From: an uncultured Fidelibacterota bacterium
GTDB lineage: Bacteria > Fidelibacterota > Marinisomatia > SCGC-AAA003-L08 > D37C17
Direction of reading: 5' to 3'
Length of the DNA: 10,310 bases
NCBI GenBank assembly: GCA_913049525.1
Contig: CAJWYZ010000035.1
Span: 1 to 10,310 of the forward strand
Part shown: positions 1-7,019 of the stretch, one piece after another
Numbering within the stretch: the stretch's first letter is position 1
Layout: each line of letters opens with the position of its first letter
Made by a program: the position numbers and the translations under genes
The notes under the pieces: model-generated
The model's database searches: none
What the model was told of the DNA's origin: nothing
What the model saw: only the letters and a program-made list of their open reading frames with translations

Positions 1-827
1 AAAACAAACTGTCCCTGGTCAGTGGTAAAATGTGAAATAACAGGGGTTTGCTTATTATCTGTATCCGCAGTCACCTGATATGTAAGATAATTGCCCAGCT
101 CTCTGTCAGTTATATATCCATCTCCGTTGGTATCAGCCATACCCTTCTCTAAACCGCTTTTAATATTTTTTACAAATGGGCTATGGCCCCATTCAGCACG
201 TTCCTGGGCAATTTCTCCCTTTTTCCCAGCTGTGATAACGGTTCTAGAACCTCCAGCTGAAATCTTTTTTAAATAATTTGGGGTATTTACATCCAGATCT
301 AAACCACGACTACCTACACCCATAAGCCCGCTGTAACATGCATCCATTAGAAAAAGCATATCTTTGGCAGGTGTCATATTAGAAAGTCTATTCATCTCAC
401 TCATTGGTATTGACGTAGAAAATAAATCACTGCTTTTACCATTTATAGGAATCAAATAACCTTCTTCTCCCCCTGATGGCAGGGGTTGTGTCATACCATG
501 CCCCGCAAAATATATCAGTACACGATCATTTTCAGATGTATTTTCAGCTAATTTTTGCATACTTTTCTTTATGCCGTTCAGTGTTGCATTATCATCTAAT
601 AATATTTCAATATTCTTTTCAGGAAAACCAAGTTTCTCTACAAGTAATCTTTGCATTTCTTCTGCATCAGCTACTGCATAATTCAATGGTTTTTCAAATT
701 GGTATTCGTTTATTCCTATTAACAATGCCCAACTATCAGCATAAAAGTTGATCTCTTCCTGGGCTGTGTACAGCATCCCAATAAATAATATCATTACTAT
801 GTGTTTATAAAAACTAATATACTGCAT
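1..827 (-). CDS. Secreted caspase-family (peptidase C14-like) protein with EF-hand-like loop, 3' end missing
   Basis: 275 codons are visible; the frame is still open at the left window edge, so the C-terminus is missing. The start ATG (825-827) has an AAGGAAG ribosome site 7 nt upstream and lies 16 nt after the CxxCH gene. Residues 1-22 look like a signal peptide (H9 in the basic n-region, hydrophobic IVMILFIGML, Ala22). The caspase fold then begins with the strand WALLIGINEY (33-42). YFAGHG (106-111) supplies the catalytic His110 and LMDACYSG (160-167) the catalytic Cys164. Residues 232-243 match a 12-residue EF-hand loop: D232, N234, D236, G237, I239, E243. The family comprises cysteine peptidases cleaving after acidic or basic residues; the specificity here cannot be read from the sequence. 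Export suggests action outside the cytoplasm. The substrate is unknown. The fold assignment is firm; proteolytic activity is inferred from the intact dyad. Confidence 0.9.
   Translation of the reverse strand, partial: MQYISFYKHIVMILFIGMLYTAQEEINFYADSWALLIGINEYQFEKPLNYAVADAEEMQRLLVEKLGFPEKNIEILLDDNATLNGIKKSMQKLAENTSENDRVLIYFAGHGMTQPLPSGGEEGYLIPINGKSSDLFSTSIPMSEMNRLSNMTPAKDMLFLMDACYSGLMGVGSRGLDLDVNTPNYLKKISAGGSRTVITAGKKGEIAQERAEWGHSPFVKNIKSGLEKGMADTNGDGYITDRELGNYLTYQVTADTDNKQTPVISHFTTDQGQFV
99..134 (-). other. EF-hand-like calcium-binding loop in the caspase-family protein
   Basis: Codons 232-243 encode DTNGDGYITDRE. This fits the canonical EF-hand loop: acidic or amide side chains at positions 1, 3 and 5, Gly at 6, Ile at 8 and Glu at 12. 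It lies about 70 residues after the catalytic Cys. Calcium binding is inferred from the motif alone. Only one loop is visible, but the protein continues beyond the window. Confidence 0.7.
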
Positions 828-834
828 CTTTAAT

Positions 835-841
835 CTTCCTT
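835..841 (-). promoter_or_regulatory. Ribosome binding site of the caspase-family gene
   Basis: The coding strand reads AAGGAAG, then 7 nt, then the ATG at 825-827. It supports this start, which also gives the signal peptide. It sits directly after the stop codon of the CxxCH gene (844-846), so the two genes are probably translated from one message. Confidence 0.7.
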
Positions 842-843
842 AA

Positions 844-1188
844 TTAGTACCCTGCGTATTCATGACAGGCATTACAATCTTGAGTATTAGGTGGTAATTT
901 ATCTAATTTATTTTGTAAAACTTCATGATCCTGTTCTGAGAAAGGAAAAGTTATGAGAGAATCAAATTTATGCGAATAAGCGGAAATAACTTTTTTACGA
1001 ACGGTTATGGAATGGAGCAGAACAGAAAAAGCCTTATCTTGATTCTTTAAAATAGTTGTCTTCTTAAAAATGGGGTCATTTATATTAATTGCTGCATTCT
1101 TAGATAATTGAGTTGAGAACGCAATTAAAACAATAAACAGGAACGTAACCAGGAGCATCATTCTAATTAATGGCGTTCGATTAGACAC
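844..1188 (-). CDS. Small membrane-anchored protein with a single C-terminal CxxCH haem-binding motif
   Basis: The protein has 114 residues and no family that I recognise. The start is a GTG (1186-1188) without a clear ribosome site. An in-frame TAG lies upstream, and the alternatives are ATG codons 10 and 11. GTG is preferred because it keeps basic residues Arg4 and Arg9 before the hydrophobic segment at about 10-25 (MMLLVTFLFIVLIAF), giving an anchor or signal with the C-terminus outside. The middle is basic and probably helical. The last residues contain CNACH (C105, C108, H109), the covalent haem c attachment motif, only five residues from the C-terminus. This would make it a very small monohaem c-type cytochrome needing the cytochrome c maturation system. 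The motif could instead bind a metal or form a disulfide. It lies 37 nt after the 99-residue gene and 16 nt before the caspase gene. Confidence 0.7.
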   Translation of the reverse strand: MSNRTPLIRMMLLVTFLFIVLIAFSTQLSKNAAININDPIFKKTTILKNQDKAFSVLLHSITVRKKVISAYSHKFDSLITFPFSEQDHEVLQNKLDKLPPNTQDCNACHEYAGY

Positions 1189-1225
1189 AGATAGATGGTA
1201 TATCTAATTATTATACTGAAAACAA

Positions 1226-1525
1226 TTAGAACCCCAGGGGCTTTGTATCTGCATAATCCCGCACAAGCTGTTCAACTTCATCACGACCCACCAACTGAAT
1301 TTTATTTTCAGCATCTTCGTTAGGGGGTTCAGCATCTCCGTTAGGGGGTTCAGCATCTTCATTAAGAGGGTAAGCCAACACATAATTCTCCATTAATTTA
1401 TCATAAAAGAGCATGAGTGAATCACCTAAAACTCTGATACGCTCATCTTCTATAATTTGTTGACGTTTGGTTTTTAACTTTTGATCTATTTCAGATTTGG
1501 CACCTGAACTTCTTACAAATGGCAT
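1226..1525 (-). CDS. Hypothetical 99-residue protein with acidic Pro/Asn/Asp/Ala repeat
   Basis: I do not recognise this gene. The ATG (1523-1525) is preceded by GAGG at 1531-1534 with a 5-nt spacer, and the gene starts 26 nt after the M16 peptidase, so it looks like a genuine operon member. No signal peptide or membrane helix is visible, so it is predicted cytoplasmic. Residues about 10-50 are highly charged and probably helical (KSEIDQKLKTKRQQIIEDER, then a segment ending in LMENYVLAYP). Next comes an acidic repeat of seven-residue units, NEDAEPP, NGDAEPP and the partial NEDAE (about 55-73). A short charged tail follows (VGRDEVEQLVRDYAD). The repeat is probably a flexible linker. No catalytic motif is seen, and the function is unknown. 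Confidence 0.65.
   Translation of the reverse strand: MPFVRSSGAKSEIDQKLKTKRQQIIEDERIRVLGDSLMLFYDKLMENYVLAYPLNEDAEPPNGDAEPPNEDAENKIQLVGRDEVEQLVRDYADTKPLGF
1307..1369 (-). repeat. 21-bp tandem repeat inside the 99-residue gene (three units)
   Basis: The plus strand shows a unit TTCAGCATCTTCGTTAGGGG(G) at 1307-1327. A second copy at 1328-1348 has one change (T to C), and a third, decayed copy follows at 1349-1369. The unit is 21 bp, a multiple of three, so copy-number change would keep the reading frame and only alter the length of the acidic linker. Confidence 0.85.
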
Positions 1526-1530
1526 AATTA

Positions 1531-1534
1531 CCTC
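1531..1534 (-). promoter_or_regulatory. Ribosome binding site of the 99-residue gene
   Basis: The coding strand reads GAGG, five to six bases before the ATG at 1523-1525, in the 26-nt gap after the M16 peptidase stop codon (1552-1554). It is the main sequence evidence, beside spacing, that this short unrecognised frame is translated. Confidence 0.55.
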
Positions 1535-1551
1535 AATTTACCTTCAGTAAC

Positions 1552-4404
1552 TTACTGATATTTTCGGGTATTTTTCCATTGGTTTATGGAATCAAAAGAG
1601 GATTTAATATTTTCTCCAACATTATGCTCCTTAGCATAGAGGAGAACAGTAGCCCTTTCCAGCGTTTCATTTGCGAGGACTTTAGCTAATACTTCTACAG
1701 ATTTCTCTCTGGTCAAGTTTTCCACTGCCTGAATAAGCTCCTCATTTCTATTAAAATTACCGTTATAATCAAATGCCATGGTATAATATTTACCAGCCTG
1801 TTCTTCGATACTGGTGGGCTTTTCTTTTATTTTTTCAATAACAGAATTTTTAATAGCCAAAAAATCTTCTTCAGGTAATTGTCTGAGAGAATCTGGCAAG
1901 GTTAATGAGAACTGTTCCGCCTGATTAGCTAAATATTCTGCAGGATGATTTCCAGATTGGATAATAAAATAGAAATAACTGGATTTCTCTGCACTGGCAG
2001 CTCCACCCCACACAATATAACCCAGCTGCTGATTGGTTCGCATTTCCAGAAAGAACGGTGACCCTACAAAATTACCAATAACCTGAGCTTGCGCAGCTTC
2101 TTCAATACTGTTTTCACCAAAATACTGCAATCGCCATAAGCATGAATTGTTCACCTGAGTTTTCAAAACCTGAGTAATATCTTCTCCAGCTGTGAAATCA
2201 AGACGTCCCTGATGGATTACCTTTTTCCATTTCTCCGGCTTGATTTTCAAAATTTCTGTAAATAAATCCGTATTTACTCTGGCTTGACTCTCAGACACAT
2301 TGCCATATATCAAACCTTCAATATACCCTTTCTTTAATAGCGCTTTTGAAAACTCCTTCACTTCAAATAATGTCATTTTGCCAGCTTCATCAGCCATTTC
2401 CGGACTGTTATAATAATATTTTCTAAGCATTTTCCGCATACCCTCACGTGCAATACCAGTAGCATTTCCTAAGGCAACATTTTTCCAGTCTCTAATCATT
2501 TTATCCCGAAGTGCTTCAAACTGTCCTTCAGGAATAGAAATATTTTTCATATTTAGAAGGACTTCTTTTAACAAATCATCAATTGAGTCACTATATCCGT
2601 TAACAACGATGGAAATTCCCTCAGCATCATTGGATACATTATAATTCATACCTGCCAATTTAGCAGGATAAGACGCCTCGTTCATTGACTCATTAACTGC
2701 AGCGATATACAAGGTCATTAGCACCTGGCTGCGTAAATCAGTAAATTTTTCTGGGGAGTATATTTTATATCTATAGGATGCCTTAGGCCGCTGAAAATCG
2801 GTATCTCTTCCCCAATACAGCTTAAGTCCTTCAGAATCTTCCAGAAGTATAGGGTCTTGACTTACATTATTAGATCCAGATAGCAAGTTGGCATTTTCAG
2901 GCAAGTATAGATTTGGCTCAGGAAGATGTAATTCCGCATACATGGTTGGTGCTGACAATTTATCAAACACGCTGCCTTCAATCTCTTCATAATTATAATT
3001 CGATTTATACCAGAACTCTTCCAGCGGCGTTTCCTGTCTGCTGTCAGAAAGTACACAGAGCATATTTTTAGGATGGATGTAAGATAGAACTTTCAAATAT
3101 GCTTCAGGATCCGGATTTCCAAAATGGTACTCTACTCGATGGGCAATATCCATGGGGTAAAATGCCAGATTATTGGCAAAGGAAATTGCTTTCCAAGCTC
3201 CTTCCCCCTTATCAGAATACACCTCTTCCAGTTTGGCAATAGTTTGCTGTTCATTAAAAATATAGTTTTTAAATCCTTCTTTTTTTAACATGTCCACATA
3301 GGAAAAGAAATAACCCAGGACTTCCTGATAATTAGACACACCCTTCTCCGTAAGCTGTATATTGACTCCAGCAGAACCATAGTCTGGAGTATCAGGGCTT
3401 CCACCACCATTAAGACCTGTTGCTAAACCTTTATCCTTCAAGAATGACAATAAGCTCCCTTTGCCTTCATGCCCCATAAGGCTGCCCAAAATACTCATAG
3501 GCTTACTATCATAATATTGATATAAATCGATAGGCAAAGGGAATTCCAATCCCAATTCTTTCTTATCTTTTACCGGTTTAACCCTAATGAGACGCAGTGC
3601 ATCTTTCTCAGATAAATAAACCGGCGGGTATTCAATATCTGGAGCTTGATTATTCTTAATTTCGCTGAAATAGGTATGTGCCCAAATTTCCATATCAGCA
3701 ATGGGATATTTGCTTAGTAATGCCAATGCCATTTGATTAGCAGAATAATATTTTTTATGAAAGTCCAGTAAAACTTGACGATCGACTTTTTCTAATGTTT
3801 CCAGCGATCCAATTTCAAAATGGTTACTAGGATGATCACTATTATAAATATTTCGTTTTATTTGACGCATGCGCCAGTAATCATGCTCGAGATTTTTTTG
3901 GAATTCAGAATTTACTGCATTCTGTTCACGAGTTGTGTAATCAGGGTTAAATGCAGGGGCTATGAAAAATTGAGCGAATCGGTCTAAAGCGCCCTCATAG
4001 GCTTCATGAATGACCTCGAATAAATAATTGGTATGATCTTCTGCAGTATAGGCATTAGAGTAACCACCATTATTAGACAGGTACATCTTGTAATCTTCTA
4101 CATCTGGGTATTTTTCAGTCCCTAGAAATAATAAATGTTCTAAAAAATGAGCCAAACCCTGGGCATCTTTCGGGTCAGATAGCGATCCCACTTTCACATT
4201 CATGGATGCCGCGGATATATTATATTTGGGATTAGATATTAGAATGACTTTTAATCCATTATCCAACATGAAAGTCTTGGTTTCTGTTTCATCTAGGGGA
4301 TGTTTGTCTGGGATGTTAATAACTGTGGTATTCATGGAAAATTTCCATAATAAAATAAAAATAACAAGTACGGTAACTAAAATATATTGTTGATTTTTCT
4401 TCAT
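1552..4404 (-). CDS. Membrane-anchored M16A zinc peptidase (pitrilysin/insulysin-like)
   Basis: At 950 residues this has the usual length of the long M16A peptidases (E. coli protease III, insulin-degrading enzyme). An N-terminal hydrophobic segment (8-20) follows basic residues K2 and K3, indicating a signal anchor or signal peptide and action outside the cytoplasm. The inverted zinc motif HFLEH is at 86-90: H86 and H90 bind zinc, E89 is the catalytic base, and E167 in NAVNSEFQ is the third ligand, 81 residues after H86 as in the family. GHEGKGSL (311-318) matches the conserved segment of the second domain. In the C-terminal half, MRTNQQLGYIVW carries R789 and Y796, equivalent to the substrate-binding Arg/Tyr pair of insulysin. 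All key residues are present, so it should be active on short peptides. The ATG is supported by a strong ribosome site. It begins 25 nt after the SSS-NamZ gene. A role in degrading wall-linked or other periplasmic peptides is inference. Confidence 0.95.
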   Translation of the reverse strand: MKKNQQYILVTVLVIFILLWKFSMNTTVINIPDKHPLDETETKTFMLDNGLKVILISNPKYNISAASMNVKVGSLSDPKDAQGLAHFLEHLLFLGTEKYPDVEDYKMYLSNNGGYSNAYTAEDHTNYLFEVIHEAYEGALDRFAQFFIAPAFNPDYTTREQNAVNSEFQKNLEHDYWRMRQIKRNIYNSDHPSNHFEIGSLETLEKVDRQVLLDFHKKYYSANQMALALLSKYPIADMEIWAHTYFSEIKNNQAPDIEYPPVYLSEKDALRLIRVKPVKDKKELGLEFPLPIDLYQYYDSKPMSILGSLMGHEGKGSLLSFLKDKGLATGLNGGGSPDTPDYGSAGVNIQLTEKGVSNYQEVLGYFFSYVDMLKKEGFKNYIFNEQQTIAKLEEVYSDKGEGAWKAISFANNLAFYPMDIAHRVEYHFGNPDPEAYLKVLSYIHPKNMLCVLSDSRQETPLEEFWYKSNYNYEEIEGSVFDKLSAPTMYAELHLPEPNLYLPENANLLSGSNNVSQDPILLEDSEGLKLYWGRDTDFQRPKASYRYKIYSPEKFTDLRSQVLMTLYIAAVNESMNEASYPAKLAGMNYNVSNDAEGISIVVNGYSDSIDDLLKEVLLNMKNISIPEGQFEALRDKMIRDWKNVALGNATGIAREGMRKMLRKYYYNSPEMADEAGKMTLFEVKEFSKALLKKGYIEGLIYGNVSESQARVNTDLFTEILKIKPEKWKKVIHQGRLDFTAGEDITQVLKTQVNNSCLWRLQYFGENSIEEAAQAQVIGNFVGSPFFLEMRTNQQLGYIVWGGAASAEKSSYFYFIIQSGNHPAEYLANQAEQFSLTLPDSLRQLPEEDFLAIKNSVIEKIKEKPTSIEEQAGKYYTMAFDYNGNFNRNEELIQAVENLTREKSVEVLAKVLANETLERATVLLYAKEHNVGENIKSSFDSINQWKNTRKYQ

Positions 4405-4409
4405 AGTAA

Positions 4410-4416
4410 CTCCTTT
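4410..4416 (-). promoter_or_regulatory. Strong ribosome binding site of the M16 peptidase
   Basis: The coding strand reads AAAGGAG, followed by five bases and the ATG at 4402-4404. It is the best Shine-Dalgarno match in the window. It lies in the 25-nt gap after the SSS-NamZ stop codon (TGA, 4430-4432), so the peptidase can be translated independently within a shared transcript. Confidence 0.75.
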
Positions 4417-4429
4417 AGAAATTAATTTA

Positions 4430-7012
4430 TCAGTAAATTAAATATTTTTTTCTTAATTCAATAAATTGTGTATAGGTAGTGTCACTCGCTAATAATTTTT
4501 CGGCTGTGATATCCTTCTCATTGGCAAGTCTTAGTCTGTCTGAACCATATAATTTATCAATAAAATTGGTATCTAGAAACTTGAATTTTTCAGGATGTTG
4601 ATCTTGTAGAATTTGAAGAAGATGTATTGTCCATATCAATGGGTGTTCTAATGTTATTATACGAATCCCTTTACACTCTTCTCCCTCATATTTTGGATAT
4701 TTTGCAGCGGGTATAGATTGAGGAGTGAAACTGATTAATTCATATTTATCACTCTTTGAACTAAATTTCTGCAACTTATCAGCTAGAACTTTATTATCCA
4801 ACCATGGCGCGCCAAATAGTTTAAAGGGCAAATCTGTTCCCCTGCCTTCAGATAAATTGGTTCCTTCTAACAAACATAAACCCTGATAGAGCCAAGCCGT
4901 TTCTACATTTGGCATATTGGGCGATGGTGGTACATTGAAAGCATGCGCCTTCACCTTTTCATCAATTTTACCTTTGTATGCAATTACATTTAAATCTGCT
5001 TTCATACCATTTTCTAGCCAGCTTTCCCCATTTATCATCTGCGCCAATTCTCCCACACTCATTCCATGACGAACAGGAATAGGATGCATCCCTACAAATG
5101 ATGCAAACTCCATTTCCAATATTACTCCCTCAACCTCATGACCTAACGGATTTACTCTATCCAAAACAATAAAAGGAATACCATTTTCAGCCGCGGACTC
5201 CATTGCCAGAGTTAAAGTACTCACATAGGTATAATAACGAACGCCAATATCCTGCATATCAAAGATCAGGATATCAATTCCCTTGAGCATTTCGGATGTG
5301 GGCTTCTTTGTTTTTCCATACAAGCTATAAATGGGTGCGCCTGTGAGATTTTCAAATCCATTATCCACTTTTTCGCCTGCCCCTACTACTCCCTTAAAGC
5401 CATGTTCAGGGGAAAATACTGCCTTTATTCTTACACCTTCATCGTGAGCCAGTTTAATGAGATGATCATCGTGGTAATCCACTGAAGTATGGTTTACCAC
5501 TACAGCTACATTTTTCCCCTTTAATACAGAAAATCCATCTTCAGATAAAACTTCAAGTCCATTTTGGTACTGCCCCCCCACTGCACTAAAATAGCCTGTG
5601 ATAAAGAGTATTACTGCAAACCCAAAACCTCTTTTCCATCCCAAATAATGTAGCCCATGGACAACTGCCAAATTCAAAACAACTGCTGCTCCAATGTACC
5701 AAGTCCATGCAACACCCAGCCATTGGAGAAAAAATACCGTACCTAAACTCGAAAGAAGTCCAAAAATCAGAACCGGGGTGGTAAACTTTTTATTTGAACA
5801 TGACAGAATAAACAAACCCAACAGGCCCCCATAAGTGAAAGATGCAATTTTTAAGCCCAATACCACTACAGCGGTATTGCCTTCATCAAAAAGTAACGCT
5901 AATGAAATAAGTAGAATTGCCCAAACTCCGCTCACAATCAGAGACCGTTTCAGGCTGATATTCTTCTGCATCCAATCGTGAATAGTGGATGATGCCAGTG
6001 AATTAATGGATGAACTGAGTGTGGACATTGCCGCTGAAAGTACACCAGCCAAAAGTATCCCTCGAATACCAATGGGCAAATGATCAACAATAAATGTAGA
6101 AAGTTCTCTGTCTTTAGTCATTTCAACACCGCCAGTAAATAACCAAATGAGGGAACCCGCTAATAAGAATATTAAAAATTGTAGAAATACAAAAAATCCA
6201 CTGCCAATCATGGCTTTTCGGGCAGAACTGAGATTACTGCAGGCTAGTACCCGCTGGACCATCATATAATCAGCGCCATGGGAGGCAAAGGAAAGCAGAA
6301 TTCCCCCTAAGAAAGCAGAACCAAAGAACCATGCATCCTTGAACATATTATCCGTGGTAAAGCGAAATATCCGTGTTTTACCAGCTTCTAATAAGGGTTC
6401 CCAACCTGAAAATTCTGAAGAGTTCAAAATGAAGAATATGACAATAGCGCCCCCTGTCAAATACAACACAAATTGAAAGCTGTCCACCCAGAGAACGGTA
6501 CGAATACCACCAGACAGAGTATAAACCATAGTCACTGCACCAATTATGAGAACAGCCATCCAAATGGGCCAACCCGTCACTACCTGTACTACCACTGCAG
6601 TAGCCAGAAAGCGTACCCCATCTGCAAATAATCGGGTAATGAGAAATATTCCTGAAGCAGTCTTCTGAACCGGCTTACCAAAACGTGAGCCTAATATCTC
6701 ATATATGGAAGTAATATTCCCTTTAAAATATTGTGGGAGGAGAAAAATCGACACCAATACTCTCCCCAGAATATAACCCATTGCCAATTGCAGAAAGAAC
6801 CAGTCACCACGGTAGGCTAATCCAGGTACGGACACAAAAGTAAGTACAGATGTTTCTGTTGCCACAATGGAAAACATAGCCACCCACCAGGGCGTATTGC
6901 GTCCAGCTAAAAAATAATCCTCTGCTGATTTATTTTTCCGGGAATTATAAATGCCGTAGGCAGAAATTCCACCTAGGAAGAAAAGAATAATACCTAGATC
7001 AATATAATGCAT
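4430..7012 (-). CDS. namZ: Fusion: sodium:solute symporter (SSS) + NamZ-type exo-beta-N-acetylmuramidase (DUF1343/GH171)
   Basis: The protein has 860 residues in one uninterrupted frame. Residues 1-478 form an SSS transporter with about 14 predicted helices. The TM9 segment AAMSTLSSSINS (327-338) matches the Na+-site helix (TM8 of the LeuT core), and AGRNTPWW (36-43) is typical of the family. Basic loops (RKNK near 25, GKPVQK near 115, SARK near 265, SNKK near 407, WKRG at 459) mark the cytoplasmic side, so the N-terminus, the C-terminus and the attached domain lie outside. Residues about 484-860 form a full NamZ domain: FSPEHG (533-538), FDMQDIGVRYYTY (584-596), LDRVNPLG (617-624), PVRHGMSVGEL (646-656), PPSPNMP (695-701), EGTNLSEGRGTD (717-728). 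NamZ releases terminal MurNAc from peptidoglycan sugar chains; the symporter is predicted to import the product with Na+. The start lies 7 nt after the NagZ-AmiE gene with only a weak GAAGAG ribosome site. The domains are certain; the transported substrate is inferred. Confidence 0.93.
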   Translation of the reverse strand: MHYIDLGIILFFLGGISAYGIYNSRKNKSAEDYFLAGRNTPWWVAMFSIVATETSVLTFVSVPGLAYRGDWFFLQLAMGYILGRVLVSIFLLPQYFKGNITSIYEILGSRFGKPVQKTASGIFLITRLFADGVRFLATAVVVQVVTGWPIWMAVLIIGAVTMVYTLSGGIRTVLWVDSFQFVLYLTGGAIVIFFILNSSEFSGWEPLLEAGKTRIFRFTTDNMFKDAWFFGSAFLGGILLSFASHGADYMMVQRVLACSNLSSARKAMIGSGFFVFLQFLIFLLAGSLIWLFTGGVEMTKDRELSTFIVDHLPIGIRGILLAGVLSAAMSTLSSSINSLASSTIHDWMQKNISLKRSLIVSGVWAILLISLALLFDEGNTAVVVLGLKIASFTYGGLLGLFILSCSNKKFTTPVLIFGLLSSLGTVFFLQWLGVAWTWYIGAAVVLNLAVVHGLHYLGWKRGFGFAVILFITGYFSAVGGQYQNGLEVLSEDGFSVLKGKNVAVVVNHTSVDYHDDHLIKLAHDEGVRIKAVFSPEHGFKGVVGAGEKVDNGFENLTGAPIYSLYGKTKKPTSEMLKGIDILIFDMQDIGVRYYTYVSTLTLAMESAAENGIPFIVLDRVNPLGHEVEGVILEMEFASFVGMHPIPVRHGMSVGELAQMINGESWLENGMKADLNVIAYKGKIDEKVKAHAFNVPPSPNMPNVETAWLYQGLCLLEGTNLSEGRGTDLPFKLFGAPWLDNKVLADKLQKFSSKSDKYELISFTPQSIPAAKYPKYEGEECKGIRIITLEHPLIWTIHLLQILQDQHPEKFKFLDTNFIDKLYGSDRLRLANEKDITAEKLLASDTTYTQFIELRKKYLIY
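5573..5579 (-). other. G7 homopolymer at the SSS/NamZ junction
   Basis: The coding strand has seven consecutive G in codons 478-480 (GTG GGG GGG), exactly between the last helix and the NamZ domain. Gain or loss of one G leads to a stop within about 7 or 16 codons, giving a symporter without the enzyme. Another G7 run exists at 8970-8976, so the run itself is not unique in this window. Confidence 0.6.
5579..5626 (-). other. Extra helix (TM14) joining symporter to NamZ, signal-peptide-like
   Basis: Residues 463-478 of the fusion form a hydrophobic segment (FGFAVILFITGYFSAV) preceded by K460 and R461 and followed by small residues: A477, V478, G479, G480. This is the layout of a signal peptide, including a possible signal peptidase I site (A477-x-G479). 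A standalone NamZ would carry its export signal at this point. It may therefore be a former NamZ signal peptide that became the last helix of the transporter. This is inference from pattern. Confidence 0.5.
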
Positions 7013-7019
7013 AAAATAA

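Noticed and set aside
476..751. Plus-strand open frame of 91 codons
   Set aside because: It lies entirely opposite the caspase-family coding region, has no recognisable domain, and its composition follows the antisense of that gene.
1..1188. Cytochrome c plus caspase read as a bacterial apoptosis system
   Set aside because: The small protein shares only a CxxCH motif with cytochrome c, and no apoptosome-like NTPase is visible; the resemblance is too thin to claim such a mechanism.
1210..1215. TATAAT on the minus strand in the gap before the CxxCH gene, as a -10 promoter box
   Set aside because: No matching -35 element at the expected distance, and the surrounding DNA is AT-rich, so a chance match is likely.
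4405..4429. Possible terminator between the SSS-NamZ gene and the M16 peptidase gene
   Set aside because: The 25-nt gap has no inverted repeat followed by a T run and is largely occupied by the M16 ribosome binding site.
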